A stretch of 6,591 bases of DNA from Synechococcus sp. PL34863bin_39 (GCA_011523155.1 WTHL01000048.1:1-6591), one strand, 5' to 3'; positions 1 to 5,679 are shown, counted from the first letter of the stretch. Made by a program: numbers and translations. The notes: generated by a model from the letters alone, not told the origin.

Positions 1-86
1 CAGTGAAACAGTGCGAGCAGCCAGGGAAGTGTGAGGGCAAGCAGGGACGACACGATCGGCAGGTGAGGCGTGGCTTTGGCGATCAT
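1..86 (-). CDS. Start of a small hydrophobic protein, partial (runs off the left edge)
   Basis: Reading leftward from an ATG at 86-84, 28 codons stay open to the window edge. The N-terminus MIAKATPHLP is followed by a strongly hydrophobic run (IVSSLLALTLPWLLALF), which looks like a signal anchor, a signal peptide or the single helix of a small membrane protein. A GTG at 53-51 is an alternative start. No Shine-Dalgarno site is visible before either start. The plus-strand readings of these bases give stops or a hydrophilic peptide, so the minus-strand reading is the more protein-like one. The start lies back to back with the peroxiredoxin-like gene, implying divergent transcription. I do not recognise the family. 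Because only the N-terminus is present, this remains tentative. Confidence 0.35.
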   Translation of the reverse strand, partial: MIAKATPHLPIVSSLLALTLPWLLALFH

Positions 87-804
87 GCCAACAGTTGCTG
101 ACCATCAGGGCATGCAGGTACCGGAGGCCTTGCTGAACCGGCTCGAGGCCAGTGAGGGCATGGGCCCCGGCCAGCGCCGACTGGTGGTGGTGTTTGGACA
201 ACTCGGCGATTTCGATTCGCTCGAGTACGCCCAGGCCCTGGCCCCCGTGCTGGACAACCTGCGGCAGGCCAATCTTCATCTGCTCGCCATCGGCATCGGC
301 CATGCGGAGGGCGCCGATCGGTTCTGCCACTACACCGGCTTCCCCCGATCACGTCTGATCGTCGAGCCTGACAACCGGCTGCATCGGCAGATCGGTCTCT
401 ATGAGGGATACACGGCCGCAGGGGCTCCCTGGCCGAATCTGCTGCTGATGTGCGCCGGGATCGGCTCTCCCGGAACCCTTGCCGAAGTGCTCCGCGGCTA
501 CACCGGTGATCGCAAGGCTCCCCAGCGCCTTGATCTGCCGATGTTCAGGCTTGCTGGTGGCGAGGGGTTTCAACGTCCCTTCGAACTGGCAACGGTGCGC
601 CTGCAGAACATGGTTGAGGTTCTGGGGCGATGGCGCACCTATGTGCCCTGCGATGACTTCATCACTCAGCGCGGCGGCACCTTCGTGATTGGTGCGGACA
701 ATGCCCTGCTCTATGTGCACAGGGATGCCGGAATCCTTGGCTTTTCAGACACCATGGCCACACCGTTGCGCTACCTGGATCAGTTCCTGGCGACTCCAGA
801 CTGA
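70..804 (+). CDS. Peroxiredoxin-like protein of the AhpC/TSA family
   Basis: This 244-residue protein has a thioredoxin-like fold of the AhpC/TSA-like type found in cyanobacteria. Recognisable segments are strand RLVVVFGQLGDFDSLEYA (residues 37-54), FCHYTGFP (85-92), the conserved WPNLLLMCAGIGSPGTL (121-137) and the C-terminal strand TFVIGADNALLYVHRDAG. In true peroxiredoxins the peroxidatic cysteine follows the first of these strands. Here that position reads QLGDFDS with no cysteine; the only cysteines are C86, C128 and C194. A role in thiol or peroxide metabolism is therefore a family inference, not a demonstrated activity. The start is uncertain: GTG at 70 closely follows AGGTGAG at 61-67, while ATG at 85 (MPTVADHQG) is the more usual codon. 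The gene converges on the minus-strand gene ending at 834. Confidence 0.85.
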   Translation: MALAIMPTVADHQGMQVPEALLNRLEASEGMGPGQRRLVVVFGQLGDFDSLEYAQALAPVLDNLRQANLHLLAIGIGHAEGADRFCHYTGFPRSRLIVEPDNRLHRQIGLYEGYTAAGAPWPNLLLMCAGIGSPGTLAEVLRGYTGDRKAPQRLDLPMFRLAGGEGFQRPFELATVRLQNMVEVLGRWRTYVPCDDFITQRGGTFVIGADNALLYVHRDAGILGFSDTMATPLRYLDQFLATPD

Positions 805-838
805 CCATCCCGAGGTAAGCGATCGGACCGCGGTCAGT
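800..838. terminator. Candidate bidirectional terminator between convergent genes
   Basis: ACTGACC (800-806) and GGTCAGT (832-838) form a perfect 7-bp inverted repeat. The 25-nt loop contains a second small stem, CCGA (810-813) with TCGG (823-826). The repeat arms include the stop codons of both converging genes (TGA at 802-804 on plus, and TCA at 834-836, read as TGA on minus). There is no T tract on either side, so this is not a canonical intrinsic terminator and the role is inferred from position. Confidence 0.3.
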
Positions 839-1316
839 TCTCTGCGGGGGCCAGCTCCCAGAGAGCGAGTCCACCGCCTCGGCCCCGTGCTGCCAGCCAG
901 CCCGATGGGTCGCGGTGAATCAGGGCGAAAAAGGGCTGCCGGCTGGGCATCGGCGCAGGAATCTCGCGCTTCAGCAAGCATCGTCCGGAGACGGTCAGTT
1001 CCACGGTTCTGAAGACGAAGGTCAGGAGCGGCCGGCGTCCTCTGAGGCTGGCCTCCCCTCGGAAGCGCAACTCCAGCGGACCGATGGACACGGCATTGCT
1101 GAGGAGGAGTTGTTCCTCCTCACCGGACTGCAAGTCGAGCTCGGCCTGTAGCCCCCGCAGTGCCCAGCCGCTGAAAGAGGATGCCTGGATCTCTCCTTTC
1201 GGCCAGACCGACCGGAGTCTCCACCGGCCCAGCAGCACGGATGCGTTGAGTCCCGTCCCCCGGTATCGGGCTGCTGTCTCCAGCTCCAGAAGAGCTGCAC
1301 CATCCGGCCGCTTCAT
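834..1316 (-). CDS. Conserved-looking hypothetical protein, possibly PAP/fibrillin-like
   Basis: The protein has 160 residues from ATG at 1316-1314; two in-frame GTG codons just upstream (1322-1320 and 1319-1317) could also serve, and none has a good Shine-Dalgarno site. It has no signal peptide or membrane helix and is rich in alternating beta-strand-like segments: LLGRWRLRSVW near the N-terminus, then SIGPLELRFRGEASLRGRRP and LLTFVFRTVELTVSG, ending in GWLAARGRGGGLALWEL. The pattern of a LxGxWxL opening, a central beta region and a C-terminal Gly/Arg-rich strand recalls plastid-lipid-associated (PAP/fibrillin) proteins, which bind lipids or carotenoids. This is a weak, memory-based resemblance. 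The gene is divergent from the PAO-like oxygenase with about 50 bp between starts, so the promoters must be very close or overlap coding sequence. Confidence 0.7.
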   Translation of the reverse strand: MKRPDGAALLELETAARYRGTGLNASVLLGRWRLRSVWPKGEIQASSFSGWALRGLQAELDLQSGEEEQLLLSNAVSIGPLELRFRGEASLRGRRPLLTFVFRTVELTVSGRCLLKREIPAPMPSRQPFFALIHRDPSGWLAARGRGGGLALWELAPAEN

Positions 1317-1369
1317 CACCACAGAAAGGATGCACAGGGGGCGATCATGGCGCTTCCGATCGTGCCGGC

Positions 1370-2566
1370 ATGCATCCCACCTGGACCGAACAATGGTGGC
1401 CTGTGGCCTACCTCCGCGATCTGGATCCTGCGCGACCGTCCCGCTTCACCCTGCTGGACCGCGACCTGGTGATCTGGTGGGACCGCGCCACCGAGCGCTG
1501 GCGAGCGTTCCCCGATGTCTGTCCTCACCGCCTCGTGCCACTCAGTGAGGGGCGTGTGAATGCGCGAGGCGAGCTGGAATGCCCCTACCACGGGTGGAGT
1601 TTCGATGGCGAGGGTCGTTGTCAGCTGATTCCGCAGGCTGAGGACGCCACCTGCAGCGACAGTCGTCGATCCCGCTGCAGTGTGTTGCCCACGGCGACCG
1701 GTCAGGGACTCCTGTTTGTGTGGACGGGTGCTGCGGACGCAGCCGGATCACATCCGTTGCCTTTGGTGCCTGTGCTTGAGGAGGAGCCGGACTCATGGAC
1801 CGTGCAGGACACCTTCCGTGACCTGCCGATGGATGCGCTGACGCTGCTCGAAAATGTGCTCGATGTGAGCCATGTGCCTTTCACCCACCATCGGACCGTC
1901 GGGAAGCGATCGAATGCTGCCCCTGTTCGTGCGCGGATCACCCATGAAGATGCGAGCGGGTTTCGTGCCGTCTGGGAGGAAGGACCCCGCAAGGGAACAC
2001 TCGGCAGTCAGTTCACGACGTTTCAAGCGCCACTCTTGATGTGGCACGACCTGGATGCCAAGGGGTTCGCCCGCATCCTCACCGTGGTTTACGCCGTACC
2101 GATCCGGCGAGGGCAGTGCCGTCTGTTCGCCAGATTTCCGTTCCAGTTCCGCTCACCCCTGCCTCGACTGTTGTTGTCGACCCGGCCCCGATGGTTGCAA
2201 CACATCGGCAACCACAAGGTTCTTGAGGACGATCAGGTGTTCCTGCACTGGCAGGAGCGGGCCTTTGCGGCGGCAGGTGGAAGTGCTGCAGCCAGTCGCG
2301 CCTTCTTTTTGCCGTGTGAGTCCGATGTCTATGTCTCGGCCCTCCATCGCTGGGTCAATGGCCACGCCGGAGAGCCATTCGCCGGTCAGCCTCTGCCACC
2401 CCGACAGTCAACGGATTCACTGATGGATCGTTTGCACAGTCACACACGCAGCACTGCCGAAGCTGCTCGGTGGCGCTGCGCCGCCTGCGTCGACTGCGGC
2501 CCTTCCTCTGGGCAGTCCTCTGGCTGTCGTCGGTGTTGGTCGCGCTCGGCCAGTGGGGCGGACTGA
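1370..2566 (+). CDS. Rieske [2Fe-2S] oxygenase, PAO/Tic55-like, with an out-of-frame C-terminus
   Basis: As it reads, the frame encodes 398 residues. The Rieske cluster ligands are C51, H53, C71 and H74 (CPHR and CPYHGW). The mononuclear non-heme iron motif is ENVLDVSHVPFTH at 161-173, giving D165, H168 and H173. This places it among pheophorbide a oxygenase-like (PAO/Tic55/CAO) oxygenases, which act on chlorophyll derivatives or related substrates at membranes; the substrate here is unknown. No upstream in-frame start exists near ATG 1370, and MHPTWTEQWWPVAYLRDLDP is a good family N-terminus. After H358 (codon 2441-2443) the frame degenerates into an Arg/Ser/Cys/Ala-rich tail, while the expected C-terminus continues in another frame. 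Removing two bases in CACACAC (2441-2447) would restore a protein of about 436 residues ending at 2682. The oxygenase core itself is intact. Confidence 0.88.
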   Translation: MHPTWTEQWWPVAYLRDLDPARPSRFTLLDRDLVIWWDRATERWRAFPDVCPHRLVPLSEGRVNARGELECPYHGWSFDGEGRCQLIPQAEDATCSDSRRSRCSVLPTATGQGLLFVWTGAADAAGSHPLPLVPVLEEEPDSWTVQDTFRDLPMDALTLLENVLDVSHVPFTHHRTVGKRSNAAPVRARITHEDASGFRAVWEEGPRKGTLGSQFTTFQAPLLMWHDLDAKGFARILTVVYAVPIRRGQCRLFARFPFQFRSPLPRLLLSTRPRWLQHIGNHKVLEDDQVFLHWQERAFAAAGGSAAASRAFFLPCESDVYVSALHRWVNGHAGEPFAGQPLPPRQSTDSLMDRLHSHTRSTAEAARWRCAACVDCGPSSGQSSGCRRCWSRSASGAD

Positions 2567-2682
2567 CCTGGTTCGGGCTGGCTCTTGCCTGCTGCTCTGG
2601 CCTGATGCTGCGTCAATGTCGAGGTTGGGAGCAGGGGTTGATCGCAGGCAACGGCCTGGCCCCGCGCAATGATGGCGATTGA
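2443..2682 (+). pseudogene. Displaced C-terminus of the Rieske oxygenase (CxxC plus two membrane helices)
   Basis: In the frame starting at 2443 the codons read HTQHCRSCS followed by ALRRLRRLRP. This contains the CxxC motif (cysteine codons at 2455 and 2464), an Arg-rich segment and two hydrophobic helices, about 2503-2553 (FLWAVLWLSSVLVALGQW) and 2565-2613 (LTWFGLALACCSGLML). PAO/Tic55-like oxygenases characteristically carry a C-terminal CxxC, a proposed thioredoxin target, and hydrophobic membrane-anchoring helices, so this is the natural end of the upstream protein. The conceptual join is CAC AGT CAC ACG CAG CAC TGC, which needs one AC unit fewer than is present. It has no start of its own beyond a GTG at 2470. 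I treat it as a frameshifted tail rather than an independent gene. Confidence 0.75.
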
Positions 2683-2974
2683 GTTCTCCCCTCAGGCTGT
2701 CGTGTCCATCAAGGTGACCTCCCCCTGTCCGGAGAGCGTGATCGTTGCACTGGGAGTCAGGGAGTGGCCGGTCTGGGCTTGTGAGGTGAGCATGTTTCCC
2801 TGGCACTACGAACAGAGAGAAACCTGTCTTCTGCTTGAGGGCGAGGTGACGGTGACACCAGACGGTGGGGACCCCGTGTGTTTCCGGGCGGGTGATCTTG
2901 TGGAATTTGCCGCTGGTCTGCACTGCACCTGGTCTGTCACCAAGCCCGTTCGCAAGCACTACCACTTCGGATGA
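2669..2974 (+). CDS. Small cupin-domain protein (cupin_3/DUF861-like)
   Basis: This is a 101-residue single-domain cupin. Motif 1 is seen around FPWHYEQRETCLLLEGEV, with H46, E51 and G58 as likely metal or structural residues; the usual HxH is reduced to one His, as is common in the cupin_3 (ureidoglycine aminohydrolase-like) group. Motif 2 is FRAGDLVEFAAGLHCTW, with G75, D76 and H85. Its substrate is unknown and an enzymatic role is not established. Tandem ATGs at 2669 and 2672 are both possible starts. They lie inside the final codons of the displaced oxygenase frame, which stops at 2680-2682, so this gene was probably translationally coupled to the full-length oxygenase. No independent Shine-Dalgarno site is apparent. 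If the frameshift is real, that coupling is lost because the current frame stops at 2566. Confidence 0.85.
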   Translation: MMAIEFSPQAVVSIKVTSPCPESVIVALGVREWPVWACEVSMFPWHYEQRETCLLLEGEVTVTPDGGDPVCFRAGDLVEFAAGLHCTWSVTKPVRKHYHFG

Positions 2975-2975
2975 G

Positions 2976-2995
2976 CCCTGGCGGTTGAACCAGGG
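2976..2995 (+). terminator. Candidate hairpin terminator after the cupin gene
   Basis: CCCTGG (2976-2981) pairs with CCAGGG (2990-2995) across an 8-nt loop, beginning one base after the cupin stop codon. It sits between the convergent cupin and DUF1651 genes and could act in either direction. There is no U tract, so the assignment rests on position and pairing only. Confidence 0.3.
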
Positions 2996-3022
2996 GCGAG
3001 GCCTGACGTTCCTCCCGGTAGG

Positions 3023-3271
3023 TCAGACATCGACGTCCGTGCCCCACTGGGGAGAGCAGGTTCGCCATCCCACCCGCAGCAGTTCTCTCCACAGCAGTTC
3101 GGCGGTGTCCCGCCTGAGGTGCACACGCGTTTTCAGGAGGGGAGCTTCGCCTGGAACAGGTCTCCCTGAATCCACGAACACGCGGGGGTCTTGCCGCCAG
3201 TTCTTTTCATCGGCATGGAAGCGTTTGGTCTCGCTGGTGCGGGGGTCTTGGATCCAGCCTTGCTTGGGCAT
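3023..3271 (-). CDS. DUF1651-family protein
   Basis: An 82-residue protein starting MPKQGWIQDP. It carries the signature I associate with DUF1651: a GW near the N-terminus, then KRFHADEKNW, RQDPRVFVDSGRPVPGEAPL, LLKTRVHLRRDTAELLWREL and the terminal GWRTCSPQWG. The family is small, common in marine Synechococcus and Prochlorococcus, and of unknown function. The start at 3271 was chosen because the family pattern begins there. The frame stays open upstream to an ATG at 3367 (114 residues), but the added 32 residues do not resemble the family as I know it. No clear Shine-Dalgarno site precedes 3271. The gene converges with the cupin and is divergent from the GST. There is no signal peptide or membrane segment, so a cytoplasmic location is likely. 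Confidence 0.8.
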   Translation of the reverse strand: MPKQGWIQDPRTSETKRFHADEKNWRQDPRVFVDSGRPVPGEAPLLKTRVHLRRDTAELLWRELLRVGWRTCSPQWGTDVDV

Positions 3272-3484
3272 CGCTTGCGAGGGTTGATGACAGAGGCGCG
3301 CATCCACGCTTCGGCCTGGAATGGTGCGTAGGGGGAACTGGGCGCCATCAGCCTGGTGTTGATACACCTGTTCTAGTTGCGTAGTACAAATGTGTCAACG
3401 CGCCTCGCTTTCGGCCTGACGCCTCTGCGGGGCCGGGGTGGTCTTGCTTTGCGTCGGGCGCAGCTCTCCTGCGGAGGCGGCAGC
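3272..3484. other. Intergenic spacer between divergent DUF1651 and GST genes
   Basis: This is the largest gap in the window apart from possible 5' extension of the minus-strand DUF1651 frame up to 3367. I find no conserved-looking protein, tRNA or strong stem-loop in it. It contains one plausible promoter, listed separately, and the Shine-Dalgarno site GGAGG at 3473-3477 near its right end. It presumably holds the promoters of both flanking genes. Confidence 0.5.
3359..3387 (+). promoter_or_regulatory. Candidate sigma70-type promoter for the GST gene
   Basis: TTGATA (3359-3364) is separated by exactly 17 bases from TAGTAC (3382-3387). The -35 box matches the TTGACA consensus at five of six positions; the -10 box is weaker. 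A transcript from here would have a leader of roughly 90 nt before the ATG at 3485. It falls in a relatively AT-rich patch of an otherwise GC-rich spacer. The reverse strand of the same patch offers TTGTAC-17-TGTATC, so it could serve DUF1651 as well. Confidence 0.27.
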
Positions 3485-3520
3485 ATGACCAGCGCCGTGG
3501 CCTTTCCTTTCGATGTTTGA
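3485..3520 (+). CDS. 11-codon ORF overlapping the GST start (leader peptide or displaced N-terminus)
   Basis: ATG at 3485 has the best ribosome-binding site in the region, GGAGG at 3473-3477 with 7-nt spacing. It encodes MTSAVAFPFDV and stops with TGA at 3518-3520, overlapping the GST ATG at 3513 (ATGTTTGA). The GST ATG has no Shine-Dalgarno site. Two readings fit: the short ORF is translated and ribosomes re-initiate on the GST, or it is the authentic N-terminus of the GST, moved out of frame by a one-base insertion or two-base deletion around 3503-3518. I cannot separate these by inspection. Confidence 0.4.
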   Translation: MTSAVAFPFDV

Positions 3521-4757
3521 CGACGCTGTCGCTTCCGAGGCCCTCGGCTGGGATGCGCTGGAGGCCTTGGCGCCCGATCCCGTCGATCGCGTCAACGGTC
3601 CGACCAATGCCCAGGCCACGTTGCGGCTGTTCGGAGCGAGCGAGGGTGATGTCAGGGTCACGCTCTATCGCGATCATCACGCCTGGTGTCCCTACTGCCA
3701 GAAGGTCTGGCTCTGGCTGGAGTTCCGCCGAATTCCCTACAGGATCCGCAAGGTGACGATGCGCTGCTACGGGCCGAAGGAATCCTGGTTCACCGCCAAG
3801 GTCCCCTCGGGCATGTTGCCGGCGCTCGAGCTTGATGGACGTCTGATCACTGAGAGCGACGAAATTCTGATCGCCCTTGAGCGTGCTTTCGGCCCCCTTG
3901 GCGCCTCGATGACGACGGCAAGGGTGAGGGAGCTCAGGCAGCTGGAACGTCTTCTGTTTCGGGCCTGGTGCCTCTGGCTCTGCACTCCCGGGCTCTCGGA
4001 TCAGCAGGATTCGCGTGCTGCCACCCAGTTTCAGGCGATCGCCCGCCGCGTGGAGGACGAGATGACCAAGCAACAGGGGCCATGGCTTGATCCTTCGGGA
4101 TGCGCGTCCACGGGGCCTGGAAGTGCCGATCTGGTGTTCATTCCCTATGTGGAGCGGATGAATGCCTCCCTCGCCTATTTCAAGGGGTATGCCCTGCGCC
4201 GGGAACATCCGGGCCTTGATCGCTGGCTGTCGGCCCTTGAAGCGTTGGAGGCCTACCGGGGGACCCAGGGTGATTTCCACACCCATGCCCACGACTTGCC
4301 GCCGCAGATGGGTGGATGCTGGCCGAACCGTGACTCCGAGCGTCAGCGCTGTGCTGTCGCGATCGACAGAGGTGATGGCCTCGGTGCGTGGGAATGTTCG
4401 GACGGTCCCATCCCTCAGGAGGAGGCATCCGCCGTCCTGCGGGCCCTGGCGCCGGTGCTGCGTCATCGGCGCACGCTGATGTCCCGCAATCCCCTCGGCA
4501 ATCAACTGGATCAACCTCTGCGTGCTGCCCTCACGCTCCTGGCCACGGGACGCGTGGTGCCTCCCAGCCCAGGGGCTGCAGCCGGTCTTCGCTATCTGCG
4601 TGATCGAATTTCCGTGCCGCGCGATATGCCGCTGCGCAGTGCGCGTCTGTTGCGTCAGGCCCTGGAGCGCACAGCAGCGATCGATGGTGATCAGCAGTCC
4701 GAGCCGCTGCCCCTGGAGCATCGCTTCGACCAGGATCCGAGGCCGTTCCTGTCCTGA
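3513..4757 (+). CDS. Glutathione S-transferase-like protein with long C-terminal extension
   Basis: The predicted protein has 414 residues. A thioredoxin-fold GST N-terminal domain spans about 49-127: strand RVTLYRDHHAWCPYCQK with C59-P-Y-C62 at the active site, the cis-proline loop VPSGMLPALEL (P103), and the glutathione-contact ESDEI (E114-S115-D116). A helical GST C-terminal domain follows, about 137-250, with YVERMNASLAYFKGY and HPGLDRWLSALEAL. The remaining 160 or so residues, starting near HAHDLPPQMGGC, are not part of a standard 200-250 residue GST. The CPYC pair suggests glutaredoxin-like or omega-type thiol chemistry rather than classical Tyr/Ser GST conjugation; the substrate is unknown. 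The ATG at 3513 lacks a ribosome-binding site and overlaps an upstream 11-codon ORF. The oxidoreductase gene starts 31 bp downstream on the same strand, so co-transcription is likely. Confidence 0.85.
   Translation: MFDDAVASEALGWDALEALAPDPVDRVNGPTNAQATLRLFGASEGDVRVTLYRDHHAWCPYCQKVWLWLEFRRIPYRIRKVTMRCYGPKESWFTAKVPSGMLPALELDGRLITESDEILIALERAFGPLGASMTTARVRELRQLERLLFRAWCLWLCTPGLSDQQDSRAATQFQAIARRVEDEMTKQQGPWLDPSGCASTGPGSADLVFIPYVERMNASLAYFKGYALRREHPGLDRWLSALEALEAYRGTQGDFHTHAHDLPPQMGGCWPNRDSERQRCAVAIDRGDGLGAWECSDGPIPQEEASAVLRALAPVLRHRRTLMSRNPLGNQLDQPLRAALTLLATGRVVPPSPGAAAGLRYLRDRISVPRDMPLRSARLLRQALERTAAIDGDQQSEPLPLEHRFDQDPRPFLS
4035..4042. repeat. HIP1 octamer GCGATCGC
   Basis: A perfect copy of the highly iterated palindrome of cyanobacteria, extended to GGCGATCGCC (4034-4043). 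It lies within the GST coding sequence. It supports a cyanobacterial origin but has no assigned local role. It is the only perfect copy I noticed in the window. Confidence 0.7.
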
Positions 4758-4788
4758 TGATCAGAGCTGGAGTCGCGGGCGATGATCG

Positions 4789-5679
4789 ATGGTCAAGCCT
4801 GTGCTGGATGCGATGCCCACCGTTGCTCTGCTTGGAACCGGCCTGCTTGGAGAGGCGATCGGCGTGCGCCTTCTCCAGCAGGGCATTGATCTGCGGGTGT
4901 GGAACCGCGACCCCCGGAAAGCTCAGTCCTTGATTGCCAAGGGCGCACGCTCCATCCCTGAGCTGGCTGGGGCTGCCGGCGGCTGCGCGAGTGTGATCAC
5001 GGTGCTGCGTGATGGCCCCGTCACGGCGGAGGTGGTGGCGGCCCTCGGGCCCCTGGACGGTGCCTGCTGCATGCCGATGGGCACGATGGGGGTCAGTGAA
5101 TCCTGCGCGCTGGAGCTTCAGGTCCGTTCCCAGGGTGGTGCCTATCTGGAGGCGCCCGTTCTCGGCAGCAAGCCCGAGGCGCTCAAGGGATCTCTGCTGG
5201 TGATGGCCGGGGGCGATGAGGCGTTATTCCACCACCAGTTGCCATTGCTGCGCCTCCTGTCGGAGAAGCCGATGTGGATGGGGGCGACCGGCAGTGGTTC
5301 CGCCTGCAAGCTGGCGCTCAACCAGCTCATCGCCAGCCTTACCCATGGGTATTCCCTCGCCCTGCGTCTGGTCGAAGCGTCCGGTCTTGAGGTGGAGAAA
5401 TTTATGGACGTGCTGAGGCCTTCGGCGCTGTATGCCCCCACCGTGGACAAGAAGCTGGAGCGGATGCTCCGTCATCACTATGACGATCCAAATTTCACCA
5501 CCGCCCTGCTCCGGAAGGATCTGCTTCTCTTCCTCCGAGAGGCTTCGCTTCTGCAGATCAACACGTCGGGTCTCGACAGTCTTGCTGCGCTTCTTGGGGA
5601 CGCGGAGCAGGGATCACTGGATGGCCTCGACTACTCGGCTCTGCATGAGCTGACGACGACAAGCGCCAAGAGTGACTGA
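4789..5679 (+). CDS. NAD(P)-dependent oxidoreductase, beta-hydroxyacid dehydrogenase family
   Basis: This is a 296-residue protein of the 3-hydroxyisobutyrate dehydrogenase/glyoxylate reductase (GLYR) type. The Rossmann motif is VALLGTGLLGEAIG with G16, G18 and G21, followed by the strand RVWNRDP. An Asn or Arg near this position often fits NADP, but the cofactor is not settled. The substrate-binding stretch reads YLEAPVLGSKPEALKGSL, and the catalytic lysine is K174 in GSACKLALNQL, with N178. The length fits the family. Members reduce small semialdehydes or oxidise beta-hydroxyacids in the cytoplasm; the substrate here cannot be assigned. The start could be ATG 4789 or ATG 4813 (MPTVALLGTG), which sits closer to the Rossmann strand; neither has a clear Shine-Dalgarno site. 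It probably shares a transcript with the GST upstream and converges on the Hlip gene. Confidence 0.88.
   Translation: MVKPVLDAMPTVALLGTGLLGEAIGVRLLQQGIDLRVWNRDPRKAQSLIAKGARSIPELAGAAGGCASVITVLRDGPVTAEVVAALGPLDGACCMPMGTMGVSESCALELQVRSQGGAYLEAPVLGSKPEALKGSLLVMAGGDEALFHHQLPLLRLLSEKPMWMGATGSGSACKLALNQLIASLTHGYSLALRLVEASGLEVEKFMDVLRPSALYAPTVDKKLERMLRHHYDDPNFTTALLRKDLLLFLREASLLQINTSGLDSLAALLGDAEQGSLDGLDYSALHELTTTSAKSD

Noticed and set aside
3..112. Plus-strand open frame through the first 110 bases as the end of an upstream gene
   Set aside because: The translation is Gln/Gly/Lys/Arg-rich with several Cys and no recognisable pattern, whereas the opposite strand gives a coherent hydrophobic N-terminus.
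1347..1472. ATG 1347 reading frame, about 41 codons, overlapping the oxygenase start
   Set aside because: It has a G-rich stretch upstream, but it is out of frame with the oxygenase, Pro/Trp-rich without motif, and in-frame extension of the oxygenase upstream of 1370 contains no start.
2417..2965. A 182-codon minus-strand frame opposite the oxygenase tail and cupin
   Set aside because: Low-complexity Arg/Pro/Thr composition, no motif, and it covers two better-supported plus-strand coding regions.
4354..4369. Hairpin CTGTCG-CGAT-CGACAG
   Set aside because: It lies inside the GST coding sequence with a HIP1-like core (CGCGATCGA), no U tract follows, and such palindromes are common around GATCG in cyanobacterial genomes.
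3348..4721. A 457-codon open frame on the minus strand opposite the GST gene
   Set aside because: It is antisense to a convincing GST with a CPYC site and Rossmann-like downstream partner; its translation is Arg/Gln/Gly-rich with no recognisable motif. Long antisense frames are expected in GC-rich coding DNA.
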